Source: Leisingera coralii (GTDB lineage Bacteria > Pseudomonadota > Alphaproteobacteria > Rhodobacterales > Rhodobacteraceae). From it: a stretch of 64,000 nt of DNA. Made by a program: the position numbers and the translations under genes. Each line of letters starts with the position of its first letter. Positions within the stretch are counted from its first letter, which is position 1. The stretch lies in the NCBI RefSeq assembly GCF_049056525.1, contig NZ_JBHUPT010000021.1:1-64000 (forward strand), written 5' to 3'. The notes beneath the pieces were generated by a model that saw nothing but the letters and a program-made list of their open reading frames with translations, did not search any database and had not been told where the DNA came from. Positions 50,201 to 58,251 of this stretch are shown in pieces.

Positions 50201-50424
50201 CGGTGCCGGCCGGGAAAACGGCCACGGAAGCACTGGCGGACAGCGGCATCCATGTGGACGTTAAATGCTCCGACGGCATCTGCGGCGTCTGCAAATGCGG
50301 GCTGCTCTCGGGCGCGGCGGAGCACCGTGACTTCGTGCTCTCCAACAAGCAGCGCGAGGGTGCGATCATCCTGTGCCAGTCCCGTGCGCTGGAGCCGGAC
50401 GGGGTGCTGGAAATCGATCTGTAA
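47227..50424 (+). CDS. rdhA: Fusion reductive dehalogenase with flavin/2Fe-2S reductase module
   Basis: 1065 aa; the ATG is placed seven bases after AGGGA (another ATG lies two codons upstream). No TAT signal, so it is cytosolic. Residues about 1-720 are a B12-type reductive dehalogenase made of two similar halves (each with ...LLGW/NLGYTARVH... and INPFLGSRFG/LNPFLGPRLKSG). They end in two 4Fe-4S motifs, C555-C558-C561-C565 and C591/C604-C607-C611. Residues about 750-970 are a ferredoxin-reductase-type flavin and NAD domain (RQYSLSG; GGGIGVTPMIAM; CGPEAYM). The C-terminus is a 2Fe-2S ferredoxin (C1014-C1019-C1022). This is the catabolic NpRdhA/BhbA layout, in which NAD(P)H drives removal of bromide or chloride from halophenols. 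No rdhB anchor is nearby, as expected for the cytosolic type. Confidence 0.92.
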   Translation: MGKLFSYRHRPVHLGPYPQETLRRREGPVDLEDIPPLPQVSFRRPDAPLSIVNAMRDYQAMLDATREGLVKKERAVIPASPQERSDHLKAFGYFCDASLAGACVVPSAAWLDTPLVNPDVAALAETLRTKQTKTFASGIDVVMASLRESMQAPPADCRHHTHALVYVYEFPRDPGTGEDGTDWLADAQEQRACLRAAETVVTLANYIRLLGWEARAHTGAAADVHLARLAVQAGLATYEDGVLINPFLGSRFGIAAVTTTLALAPDQPLEPGQAPGLKYRLGLGTHAKSAATRDPYAKRRFMDGPHPFETLKRVDDPTTYIDEVNVARVPKRADMFARALFGDLGKGPQEAAKNGNYVRKSSSAFAFRSSLAAFVLLQDGEAAPQIDPSAADAARNAAGIKAAAYFLGCDAVGISRCPDWAYYSHDAAGDPLAPYHENAISTIIDQGHETMEGASGDDWIACAQSMRAYLRFSLLGGVIAQQIRNLGYTARVHSVMDGEVLQPPLLLLSGLGEVSRIGEVILNPFLGPRLKSGAVTTNLPMTHDKPVDFGLQRFCEACSKCARECPSGAITAGPKLMFNGYEIWKSDSQKCTTYRVTVPGGAMCGRCMKTCPWNLEGLFAEAPFRWAAMNLPGSAPLLAKLDDALGNGEVNTAKKWWWDLEMLEEGPYAPSQHPVNARQLSKGLDLKFEDQTLAVYPAPLAPPPYAWPAPMDREAGIAAYQAMIPAAEHKRRRAAGLPPEHVYTAGEGDAPVMRVRLSKVEHMTDAVTKYEFSLPDGSPLPPATAGAHIDVVVAPEFFRQYSLSGDPADRTKYQIAVLREDAGRGGSKLMHRIFEEGRMVFISKPINHFPLVEDAAKSYLMGGGIGVTPMIAMAHRLHALGRDFEFRYSCSKMENAGFLNDLQNVPWAGKVHLHFSDQGTRADLKQVLQYAPGSHVYTCGPEAYMQAVLDTARSNGFPEENRHMEYFSVPEQPEYENHAFTLKLAKSGREIAVPAGKTATEALADSGIHVDVKCSDGICGVCKCGLLSGAAEHRDFVLSNKQREGAIILCQSRALEPDGVLEIDL

Positions 50425-50436
50425 GCGGCAGGCGGC

Positions 50437-50485
50437 GCAATTTTCTTGGATAAGAAAATTGCCAAAAGTTTTTGCAAAACTTTTG
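50437..50485. terminator. Two tandem hairpins after the dehalogenase gene
   Basis: GCAATTTTCTT/AAGAAAATTGC (50437-50447/50452-50462) is followed at once by CAAAAGTTTT/AAAACTTTTG (50463-50472/50476-50485), both perfect. They lie between the convergent dehalogenase and small membrane protein genes and can end transcription in both directions. Confidence 0.65.
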
Positions 50486-50504
50486 CGCGCGAGGATGCGG
50501 CAGC

Positions 50505-50897
50505 TTAGAACGGCTGCCGCTCGCCCAGCAGGTAGCGCACCGTATCCGCGTAGTCAAAAACCAGCGATACCGCGATAACCGCGCATACCGCCAGAATGAT
50601 CCGCCGCGGCCAGGCTGGCATATCCGGGCGCGCCTGCTGCCGCCAAAGCCAGAAAACCAGCGGTGTCCAGAAAACGATATGCGGCAGGCCCAGCAGCCGG
50701 ACATAGCCGAGCCGGTTGTAAATCCAATAGACTCCGGCTGCCGCCAGGACGCTGGCTGCCACCGTCACCAGCCCGGCCAGCCGGCTTGGCTTCCAGATCA
50801 GCAGCGCCAGCGGCAGGACAAAGGCGCCCAGGAACAGGATGCTGACCCAGATCTGCACCCATTGCGGCTGGGTTGCAATCGCTTCTTCCAGTGTCAC
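50505..50897 (-). CDS. Small integral membrane protein of unknown function
   Basis: 130 aa with a GTG start overlapping the sulfatase stop codon (GTGA). Four hydrophobic segments (about 15-35, 42-62, 70-88, 100-120) and no motif that I recognise. The tight coupling suggests a role with the sulfatase, for example as a membrane partner, but nothing more can be said. Confidence 0.75.
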   Translation of the reverse strand: MTLEEAIATQPQWVQIWVSILFLGAFVLPLALLIWKPSRLAGLVTVAASVLAAAGVYWIYNRLGYVRLLGLPHIVFWTPLVFWLWRQQARPDMPAWPRRIILAVCAVIAVSLVFDYADTVRYLLGERQPF

Positions 50898-52360
50898 AGC
50901 GGCGAGCCCTCCCTCATCTTGTCCTGCTCTGCAGGCGTGGGCGTGTGGTTGAACACATAGGCCGTGCGGCAGGCGTCCTCGCCGCCCAGCTCTTCGATCT
51001 TCTTGCGCTGATCCGCAAAGGCTCGGGCGTTCACCTCTTCCGGATCGCAGATCGCCCGCAGACGGCGTTCGCCTTCCGACAGGGCCTCTTCGGCCACGGG
51101 ATCATCCATACCGTCCTTGGCCCGGTCAGCCTGTTCATGCGGGTCGGCCTCCAGATCGAACAGCTGCGGCTGCAGCCCGGCGTAATGGACATATTTCCAC
51201 TTGCCCCAACGCACCATGAAGGCGCCGGTTTTCGACCCGCCGTCGTGGTATTCGCTGAAGCCCGTGCGGCTCTCGTCATAGGGGGCGTTGGCAATATGGC
51301 GCAGAGAGACACCTGGCAGCCCAGCCTTTGCAGCCAGCCCGCAGACCTCCCGCGCGGTGGCGGCGATGTCGGTCAGGCTGGTGCAGGTCGCCACCCTGTG
51401 CCCCGCTGGAATTCCCGGACCAGCCGCGATCATCGGCACGCCAGCGGATTGCTCATACATCACCTGCTTGGTCCAGAACCCCTGATCCCCCATCATGTCG
51501 CCATGATCCGACACATAAAGTATCACCGTGTTCTCCAGCTGATCGCTGGCCTCCAGCGCCCGGATCACCCGGCCCGCGCAATGGTCCATGAACGATGTCA
51601 GCCCGTAATAGGCGGCCTTGGCCTCGCGCATCTTCTGTTCGTCGAAGTAATCATCGTAGTTGAAGAAGGCTGCGATGTTGCGCAGCTCCTCGTGGTCCGG
51701 CAGCCCTTGGCCATAACTCACTGGCAGGTCCATCTCTGCCGGGTCGTACTGGCTGTACCACTCCTCTGGGCAGGTGAGGGGGTAATGCGGGCTGACCAAG
51801 GACACAAAGGCCGCCCAAGGCTGGTCCTGCCGCCTGGGATCGGCCAGCCAGGTCTCCGCCGCATCCGTGATCGCCAGGTCATAGTCAGTATAGGTACTGG
51901 ACCCGGTGCCCACATCACCGGCCAGTTCTGCGGCTGAGTCATAGGGCGGCGGGTTTTCCCGCAGCAGGCCGATGGCCCAGCCGACCCCGCCGACCACATG
52001 CATCGGCAGGATCTCCTCGGAAAACCCGTTGTCGTCCTCAGCAGACCGGAAATGCAGCTTGCCGATCGAGACCACCTCGCGCCCTGCCTCCCGCAGCTGA
52101 TGCATCCAACTGCGCGGGCTGCCTGCGTAAGGCGTCGCGCTGTCCCAATGCCCGGTCTTATGCACCCAATCGCCGGTGGCCAGCGCCGCCCGTGTCGGCA
52201 CACACATGGGGGAGGGCGTATAGGCCGCGGTGAACATCGTGCCGCGTGCCGCCAGCGCATCCAGGTTCGGGGTCTTCACAATCGGATGGCCCGCGCAGCC
52301 CATCGCATCCTTGCGGTGCTCGTCCGAGATGATGACGAGGAAATTCACCTGCCGGCTCAT
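50894..52360 (-). CDS. Type I (formylglycine) sulfatase
   Basis: 488 aa from the ATG at MSRQVNF; the longer frame to 52465 has no family support. The N-terminus NFLVIISDEHRKDAMGCAGH holds the metal-binding Asp. C53-V-P-T-R57 is the C-x-P-x-R sulfatase signature whose Cys is converted to formylglycine. A further metal site is in LYVSDHGDMMGDQGFW. No signal peptide, so it is cytosolic, as in choline-sulfatase and phosphonate-monoester-hydrolase-like members. The substrate is unknown. Confidence 0.92.
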   Translation of the reverse strand: MSRQVNFLVIISDEHRKDAMGCAGHPIVKTPNLDALAARGTMFTAAYTPSPMCVPTRAALATGDWVHKTGHWDSATPYAGSPRSWMHQLREAGREVVSIGKLHFRSAEDDNGFSEEILPMHVVGGVGWAIGLLRENPPPYDSAAELAGDVGTGSSTYTDYDLAITDAAETWLADPRRQDQPWAAFVSLVSPHYPLTCPEEWYSQYDPAEMDLPVSYGQGLPDHEELRNIAAFFNYDDYFDEQKMREAKAAYYGLTSFMDHCAGRVIRALEASDQLENTVILYVSDHGDMMGDQGFWTKQVMYEQSAGVPMIAAGPGIPAGHRVATCTSLTDIAATAREVCGLAAKAGLPGVSLRHIANAPYDESRTGFSEYHDGGSKTGAFMVRWGKWKYVHYAGLQPQLFDLEADPHEQADRAKDGMDDPVAEEALSEGERRLRAICDPEEVNARAFADQRKKIEELGGEDACRTAYVFNHTPTPAEQDKMREGSPL

Positions 52361-52521
52361 CGTACGCTCCCTTTTGGCTTTGGTCCCAGACTGGCGGCAG
52401 AACGCGGCGCCTGAATGCCGGTTTGCGGCATCCGGGCGGCGGAATACCCCTTTGCAATCCAGCACTCCGCTGCTTCCTGGGTTGCGGGCTGCGGAACAGG
52501 CTGCTATCCCCGCTCCAGTTG

Positions 52522-52538
52522 ATGTTATGATATAACAT
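52522..52538. promoter_or_regulatory. Zur box upstream of the COG0523 GTPase gene
   Basis: ATGTTAT-GAT-ATAACAT, a perfect inverted repeat of the alphaproteobacterial Zur type, 13 bases before the start codon. Zinc starvation should therefore induce the gene. Confidence 0.75.
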
Positions 52539-52551
52539 AAAGGATTCTCGC

Positions 52552-53754
52552 ATGACAGACAGCAGGCTGCCGGTAACGGTGCTCTCGGGCTTCCTCGGGG
52601 CGGGCAAGACCACGCTCTTGAACCACGTCCTGAACAACCGCGCGGGACGCCGGGTTGCGGTGATCGTCAACGACATGAGCGAGGTGAACATAGACGCCGG
52701 CCTGGTGCGCGGCGGAACGGAACTGTCGCGCCAGGATGAAAAGCTGGTGGAAATGACCAACGGATGCATCTGCTGCACCCTGCGCGACGACCTGCTGCAG
52801 GAGGTGCGCCGCCTCGCCGGTGAAGGGCGGTTCGACTACCTGCTGATCGAAAGCACCGGCATTGCCGAGCCGCTGCCGGTGGCCGCGACCTTCGATTTCC
52901 GCGATGCCGAAGGACAGAGCCTCTCGGACGTGGCCCGCCTCGACACAATGGTGACCGTGGTCGATGCGGTGAACCTGCTACGGGATTTCTCCAGCCATGA
53001 TTTCCTCAGCGACCGCGGCGAAAGCCTGGGTGAGGAGGACGATCGCACCCTTGTCAATCTGCTGACCGATCAGATCGAATTTTCCAACGTCATCATCCTG
53101 AACAAGGTGACTGAGGCCGGCCCGGCCCAGACCGAAGCAGCGATGCTGGTGATCAAGGCGCTGAACCCGGATGCCGAGGTGATTCAGACCGACTATTCCG
53201 AAGTTGACGGAGACCGCATCTTCAACACCGGCCGCTTCGATTTCGACCGCGCGCACGAACATCCGCTCTGGGCCAAGGAGCTTTACGGCTTCGAGCACCA
53301 CGTGCCGGAAACCCAGGAATACGGCATCTCCTCTTTCGTCTACCGCGCCAAACGCCCCTTTGACCCCGCCAAGATCCACGCGTTGCTGAATGGCGGCCTG
53401 CCCGGCGTGATCCGCGCCAAGGGCCATTTCTGGCTGGCCACCCGTCCTGAGTGGGCCGCCGAGTACTCCCTGGCCGGCGCCATCTCCTCGGTCCGCCCGC
53501 TGGGCCTGTGGTGGGCGGCGGTGCCAACGGAACGCTGGCCCGCACACCCCGAGGCCCGGCGCGAGTTCCTGCAGAACTGGGACGAAACCTGGGGCGACCG
53601 GCGGCAGGAACTGGTGTTCATCGGTGCAGGTCTCGACAAGGAAGCCACCACCGCCCGCCTCGATGCCTGCCTGATGCCGGAAACGGCGAATGGCTTCGAC
53701 CCGGCCTGGGCCTCCTTGGAGGACCCCTTCCCAAGCTGGCACCGCAATGGCTGA
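52552..53754 (+). CDS. COG0523 family GTPase (zinc metallochaperone type)
   Basis: 400 aa. P-loop SGFLGAGKTTLLNH (12-25) and the metal motif G-C72-I-C74-C75 are both present, followed by the CobW C-terminal domain. COG0523 proteins hand metals to client proteins. The Zur box in front of it places it in the zinc-starvation group (ZigA/ZagA-like) rather than with cobalamin synthesis. The following small gene overlaps its end by eight bases. Confidence 0.92.
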   Translation: MTDSRLPVTVLSGFLGAGKTTLLNHVLNNRAGRRVAVIVNDMSEVNIDAGLVRGGTELSRQDEKLVEMTNGCICCTLRDDLLQEVRRLAGEGRFDYLLIESTGIAEPLPVAATFDFRDAEGQSLSDVARLDTMVTVVDAVNLLRDFSSHDFLSDRGESLGEEDDRTLVNLLTDQIEFSNVIILNKVTEAGPAQTEAAMLVIKALNPDAEVIQTDYSEVDGDRIFNTGRFDFDRAHEHPLWAKELYGFEHHVPETQEYGISSFVYRAKRPFDPAKIHALLNGGLPGVIRAKGHFWLATRPEWAAEYSLAGAISSVRPLGLWWAAVPTERWPAHPEARREFLQNWDETWGDRRQELVFIGAGLDKEATTARLDACLMPETANGFDPAWASLEDPFPSWHRNG

Positions 53755-54016
53755 CCGCCGGGCGCGCCGCAACCTGAACTCCCGCCTGAAACGGCGGCGC
53801 CGGGCGGGGGACCCGATGCAGGCCTATGACGCCCTGCCGCCGGGCCTGCGGCAGTGGCTGGCCTCTGCCTGCCTGCCCTGGAGCCCGGCCTCGGCGCTCA
53901 GGATCTGGACCAGGGCGGGCGGCAGCCGTGATCCCGCTGCCGCTGCCGCCCGGTTGGATGCCGCAGAACAGGCGATGCTGAAACGGGACGCACGCGTCTG
54001 GGCGTTCCGGGACTAG
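53747..54016 (+). CDS. DUF6525-like small protein
   Basis: 89 aa. Its ATG lies within the last codons of the COG0523 gene. The Arg-rich N-terminus (RRARRNLNSRLKRRRRAGDP) and the middle LPPGLRQWLASACLPWSPAS recall a small uncharacterised family found next to COG0523 genes in Rhodobacterales. It is probably co-induced by zinc starvation. No metal-binding Cys/His cluster is present. Confidence 0.65.
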   Translation: MADRRARRNLNSRLKRRRRAGDPMQAYDALPPGLRQWLASACLPWSPASALRIWTRAGGSRDPAAAAARLDAAEQAMLKRDARVWAFRD

Positions 54017-54033
54017 CCGCGGGCGACGCCACA

Positions 54034-54411
54034 TCAGGCGGTTTTCTTCTCCGCCTCCGCTGCGGCATCATATTCCGCCCGCGCCGCGTCAATCGCGGGC
54101 AGATGTTCCAGCGCCCACAGCCCCATGGCCCACACCGGCTCCCGGAACGACTCGCCCAGCGGCGTCAGCGCATATTCCACCTTGGGCGGGATCGTCGGGT
54201 AATAGGTTCGGCTCACCAGCCCGTCGCGCTCCAGCTCGCGTAGGGTGAGGCTCAGCATCCGCTGGGAAATCCCCAGATGCCGCTTCAGCTCATTGAACCG
54301 CAGCACGCCGTATTGCGCCAGCGAGATCACGATCAGCACGCTCCAGCGGTCGCCGACCCGCGACAGCACCTCGTTGATGCGGCCGCACTCCGGGCATTGC
54401 CCCTCCGCCAT
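54034..54411 (-). CDS. HxlR family transcriptional regulator
   Basis: 125 aa. The HxlR winged helix is complete (INEVLSRVGDRWSVLIVISL; LRFNELKRHLGISQRMLSLT; ELERDGLVSRTYYPTIPPKV). The CPECG pair at residues 6-9 is the redox-sensing Cys seen in many members. It is divergent from a nitroreductase-like oxidoreductase gene, the common arrangement for a quinone- or aldehyde-responsive pair. Confidence 0.92.
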   Translation of the reverse strand: MAEGQCPECGRINEVLSRVGDRWSVLIVISLAQYGVLRFNELKRHLGISQRMLSLTLRELERDGLVSRTYYPTIPPKVEYALTPLGESFREPVWAMGLWALEHLPAIDAARAEYDAAAEAEKKTA

Positions 54412-54535
54412 GGTGGTTCCCTCCGTGTAACCGGGGCTCAGAAATGTGCCTTCTTGTGCCCAATCCAGTGCCGCTTATATAGCCAGTCACAAATCTATAC
54501 CACCCCTGGCAACCGGCCGTGAAAGGACCAAAGAG

Positions 54536-55177
54536 ATGAGCAAGAGCACCCTGATCGAGAAGCTGAACTGGCGCTATGCCACCAAGAAGATGGACCCCGT
54601 CAAAGCGGTCCCGCAGGAGAAGGTCGACCAGATCCTCGAGGCGATCCGCATGGCGCCGACTTCCTCCGGCACCCAGCCATTTGAGGTGTTCGTGGTCACC
54701 AACCCGGAAATCCGCGCGCAGATCCAACCGCACGCCTGGGACCAGGCCCAGATCACCGACGGCTCGCACCTGCTGGTCTTTGCCGCCTGGGACAACTACT
54801 CCGAAGACCGCATCGACGCCGTCACCCGCCAGATGACCGAAGAACGCGGTGAGATCCCGATGCTGAACCAGTATTACGACAATCTCAAGGCGACCTACCT
54901 GCCGCGCGAGGAGCGCACCAACCACGACCACGCCGCCCGCCAGGCCTATATCGCGCTGGGCTTTGCGCTGGCCGCCGCCGCGGAGCTGGAAGTGGATAGC
55001 ACCCCGATGGAAGGTTTCGACCCGGCGAAGGTCGATGAAATCCTCGGCCTGCGGGATAAGGGGCTGCGCTCGGTGGTGCTGCTGCCGCTGGGCTACCGCG
55101 CAGAGGAAGGCGACTGGCTGCTGCCGATGAAGAAGGTCCGCAAGTCCCGCGACACCATCGTGACCGAGATCGCCTGA
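54536..55177 (+). CDS. NfsB/nitroreductase family NAD(P)H-dependent oxidoreductase
   Basis: 213 aa from the ATG preceded by AAAGGACC. FMN-binding features of the nitroreductase fold: NWRYATKKMDP near 11, RMAPTSSGTQPFEVFVV at 38-54, and the C-terminal LPLGYRAEEGDW. The family reduces quinones, nitroaromatics or enones. It is divergent from the HxlR gene, which is the likely regulator. Confidence 0.9.
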   Translation: MSKSTLIEKLNWRYATKKMDPVKAVPQEKVDQILEAIRMAPTSSGTQPFEVFVVTNPEIRAQIQPHAWDQAQITDGSHLLVFAAWDNYSEDRIDAVTRQMTEERGEIPMLNQYYDNLKATYLPREERTNHDHAARQAYIALGFALAAAAELEVDSTPMEGFDPAKVDEILGLRDKGLRSVVLLPLGYRAEEGDWLLPMKKVRKSRDTIVTEIA

Positions 55178-55385
55178 GGCCTATTAAACACAGCGCGGGC
55201 GGCAGTCACTGCCGCCCGCCGATCTGGCTGGCCTGTTTCTGCCCCCGGAATTTGGCAGCCCAAAACCTTTAATGCCCTGATTTCAGGCTACATTAAGAAT
55301 CCAACGATAATCTGTTTTCGAGTCCCAGCAGTCTTCTAGAGGGCAGCTGCAGCTTGGAGTGTCTTTGCGGGGGGCCACCTAAGCC

Positions 55386-55877
55386 ATGTTTACAGCCGAA
55401 TTTTCAGTGAGCGACCTGGAGCCGGAGCTGAAGTCCATGTTCCTGCTCTGGCACAGCGCGTCGCAGGACGGCCGTTTCCCGAGTCTGCCGGAATTCGGGC
55501 TGCCAAATGCCGAAAACGCCCCCAACATCCTGTCCGTTTTTGAAATCGAACGGTCCGCTTCCGGTGATGCCACCGACTTCAAGGCGCTGTATGCGCGCAG
55601 CAAAATCAGCAACACGCTTCGTGACAAATTCGTGGGGACGCGGCTCTCCGACCATCCCGGTTTCGGGCCCGGGTCACTGATCTGGAGCGGTTTTGCCGAG
55701 ATCGCCGCCAACCCCCGGCCGCTCCTGGTCTCGCTCCCTTATGTCGGACCTCTGCCGGATTACCAAAGCACTTCCGAGATTTATCTTCCGCTGCTTGGCG
55801 AGCATGAGGCCGTCGACTACGTGCTGGTCGGTGTTGTTCTGCTGGAGAAAGAATACGGACACCAGCAGCCGGGCTGA
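55386..55877 (+). CDS. PAS-like (PAS_5 type) protein
   Basis: 163 aa. The segment SLPEFGLPNAENAPNILSVF ... FVGTRLSDHPGFGPGSLIWS ... SEIYLPLLGEHEAVDYVLVG has the order of the single-domain PAS_5 proteins of alphaproteobacteria (an Asp/Pro-rich start, a GTRL core and a C-terminal beta pair). No output domain. There is no clear Shine-Dalgarno before the ATG at 55386. Its role is unknown. Confidence 0.6.
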   Translation: MFTAEFSVSDLEPELKSMFLLWHSASQDGRFPSLPEFGLPNAENAPNILSVFEIERSASGDATDFKALYARSKISNTLRDKFVGTRLSDHPGFGPGSLIWSGFAEIAANPRPLLVSLPYVGPLPDYQSTSEIYLPLLGEHEAVDYVLVGVVLLEKEYGHQQPG

Positions 55878-56130
55878 ACTTCACCTGCAGCGGCGCCCTT
55901 TTGCCCTAAGCCCCTAGCCATCGGAGAGATCAGATTGCCGGACGGTTCGCGGGAGCTTTCTCCTTGCCGCACAGGGCTTTTCCCTTGCGCAGCCCCGGGA
56001 ATCCGCCTATACGCGCGCTGTCAATACAAGGGCGGTCAACGTCCGGGCGGCATATCTGAGCAGGGCTGGGGAACACCTCGGCCCTTTATGTTTGTTTGAT
56101 CAGATATGCTCCGGGCCACGTTCTGTAGGG

Positions 56131-56176
56131 CTAACCAAGACCGGCGGAGACAACCGCCCGGCCAGAAAACCGTTAG
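56131..56176 (+). promoter_or_regulatory. Structured rpsA leader element
   Basis: Nested pairing CTAAC (56131-56135)/GTTAG (56172-56176) enclosing GGCGG (56143-56147)/CCGCC (56154-56158), just before the AAAGGAAA ribosome-binding site. rpsA is autoregulated by S1 in other proteobacteria, so an autoregulatory leader is plausible. The rest of the 319-base gap (55878-56130) holds no gene. cmk, often upstream of rpsA, is absent. Confidence 0.4.
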
Positions 56177-56196
56177 TAAAGGAAACCTGAGACCTC

Positions 56197-57876
56197 ATGG
56201 CTCAAAACGCATCGATGGAGGAATTCGAAGCCCTCCTGAACGAAAGCTTCGAAATGGACACCCCGGACGAAGGTTCGGTTGTCAAAGGCAAAGTGCTGGC
56301 AATCGAAGCCGGCCAGGCCATCATCGACGTCGGCTACAAGATGGAAGGCCGCGTTGATCTGAAAGAATTCGCAAACCCCGGCGAAGCGCCCGAAATCGCA
56401 GTTGGCGACGAAGTCGAGGTTTACCTGCGCGCCGCAGAAAACGCCCGTGGCGAAGCCGTCATCTCCCGTGAGATGGCCCGCCGCGAGGAAGCCTGGGACC
56501 GCCTGGAAAAAGCCTACGCAGACGATCAGCGCGTTGAAGGCGCGATCTTCGGCCGCGTCAAGGGCGGCTTCACCGTCGACCTGGGCGGCGCTGTTGCCTT
56601 CCTGCCCGGCTCGCAGGTTGACGTGCGCCCCGTGCGCGACGCTGGCCCGCTGATGGGTCTGAAGCAGCCGTTCCAGATCCTGAAGATGGACCGCCGCCGC
56701 GGCAACATCGTGGTGTCGCGCCGTGCGATCCTCGAAGAGTCCCGCGCCGAGCAGCGCGCCGAAGTCATCGGCAACCTGACCGAAGGCCAGGCAGTCGACG
56801 GTGTCGTCAAGAACATCACCGAATACGGTGCGTTTGTTGACCTGGGCGGCGTTGACGGCCTGCTGCACGTCACCGACATGGCATGGCGCCGTGTGAACCA
56901 CCCCTCCGAGATCCTGTCGATCGGCGAAACCGTCAAGGTTCAGGTCATCAAGATCAACAAGGAAACCCACCGCATCTCCCTGGGCATGAAGCAGCTGCAG
57001 GAAGATCCGTGGGATCTGGTTGGCGCCAAGTACCCGCTGAACTCGGTGCACAAGGGCCGCGTCACCAACATCACCGATTACGGTGCGTTTGTTGAGCTGG
57101 AGCCGGGCGTTGAAGGTCTGGTCCACGTGTCCGAAATGTCCTGGACCAAGAAAAACGTCCACCCGGGCAAAATCGTCTCCACTTCCCAGGAAGTCGACGT
57201 CATGGTCCTGGAAATCGACGGTGCCAAGCGCCGCGTGTCCCTGGGCCTCAAGCAGACCATGCGCAACCCGTGGGAAGTCTTTGCCGAGACCCACCCGGAA
57301 GGCACCCAGGTCGAAGGCGAAGTCAAGAACATCACCGAATTCGGTCTGTTCATTGGCCTGGACGGCGACATCGACGGCATGGTTCACCTCTCCGACCTGT
57401 CCTGGGACGAGCGCGGTGAAGACGCGATCCAGAACTACCGCAAAGGCGACGTGGTTCAGGCCGTTGTCTCCGAAGTGGATGTCGACAAGGAGCGTATCTC
57501 GCTGTCGATCAAAGCCCTGGGCGGCGACAAGTTCGCCGAAGCCGTGGGCGGCGTGAAGCGCGGCTCCGTGATCACCGTCGAAGTGACCGCGATCGAAGAC
57601 GGCGGCATCGAAGTGGAATACGAAGGCATGAAGTCCTTCATCCGCCGCTCCGACCTGGCCCGCGACCGTGCCGACCAGCGCCCCGAGCGTTTCTCGGTTG
57701 GCGACAAGGTCGACGTGCGCGTCACCAACGTCGACTCCAAGACCCGCCGCCTGGGCCTGTCCATCAAGGCGCGCGAGATCGCGGAAGAGAAAGAAGCAGT
57801 GGAACAGTATGGCTCCTCGGACTCCGGCGCATCGCTGGGCGACATCCTGGGCGCCGCACTGAAGTCGGGCGACTAA
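56197..57876 (+). CDS. rpsA: 30S ribosomal protein S1
   Basis: 559 aa with six S1 RNA-binding repeats (for example VKNITEYGAFVDLGGVDGLL, VTNITDYGAFVELEPGVEGL, VKNITEFGLFIGLDGDIDGM). The first two degenerate repeats bind the ribosome and the rest bind mRNA. Length and order match alphaproteobacterial S1. An intrinsic terminator follows 26 bases after the stop. Confidence 0.98.
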   Translation: MAQNASMEEFEALLNESFEMDTPDEGSVVKGKVLAIEAGQAIIDVGYKMEGRVDLKEFANPGEAPEIAVGDEVEVYLRAAENARGEAVISREMARREEAWDRLEKAYADDQRVEGAIFGRVKGGFTVDLGGAVAFLPGSQVDVRPVRDAGPLMGLKQPFQILKMDRRRGNIVVSRRAILEESRAEQRAEVIGNLTEGQAVDGVVKNITEYGAFVDLGGVDGLLHVTDMAWRRVNHPSEILSIGETVKVQVIKINKETHRISLGMKQLQEDPWDLVGAKYPLNSVHKGRVTNITDYGAFVELEPGVEGLVHVSEMSWTKKNVHPGKIVSTSQEVDVMVLEIDGAKRRVSLGLKQTMRNPWEVFAETHPEGTQVEGEVKNITEFGLFIGLDGDIDGMVHLSDLSWDERGEDAIQNYRKGDVVQAVVSEVDVDKERISLSIKALGGDKFAEAVGGVKRGSVITVEVTAIEDGGIEVEYEGMKSFIRRSDLARDRADQRPERFSVGDKVDVRVTNVDSKTRRLGLSIKAREIAEEKEAVEQYGSSDSGASLGDILGAALKSGD

Positions 57877-57902
57877 GACCCGGCCTCACGGCTAAGAACT
57901 GG

Positions 57903-57937
57903 AAAGCCCCGCAGGTGACTGCGGGGCTTTTTCTTTA
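57903..57937 (+). terminator. Intrinsic terminator of rpsA
   Basis: AAAGCCCCGCA (57903-57913) pairs with TGCGGGGCTTT (57920-57930), followed by TTCTTT. Confidence 0.9.
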
Positions 57938-58251
57938 GCGCCACTGTCACCAGCATCGCCTCAGGCGGGGAGAACCTGGCAAGGCGGCCTCGGCCATTGA
58001 AAACGGCTTTCCGGCACTTTCCAGGGAAACCGCCTGAACCGCGGCGCCTGCACCGGAGGCGGCGCACGGCCCAAGCAGGCTGCAGGCCGCGAATCAACCG
58101 GGGCCCCGGCGGCATCCCGGCCGCGGATGCCGCGATGCAGCGCCGGGCAGCGGCGCCTGATCCGGCCCCGGCAGCCTGCAAAGCGGGTGAACTCTTGCCG
58201 GATTTCCCGCCCTGCATGCGGCATTTTGTTCCCCTACGCGGGAAATTTTCC
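57938..58251. other. GC-rich spacer before ihfB
   Basis: About 310 bases with no supportable gene. The frames on both strands here are compositional. The signal-peptidase gene sppA that often stands between rpsA and ihfB in related genomes is not here. Confidence 0.45.

Noticed and set aside
48706..50325. 539-codon minus-strand frame in the dehalogenase
   Set aside because: It is the complement of a gene with intact iron-sulfur, flavin and ferredoxin motifs. The product has no recognisable domain.
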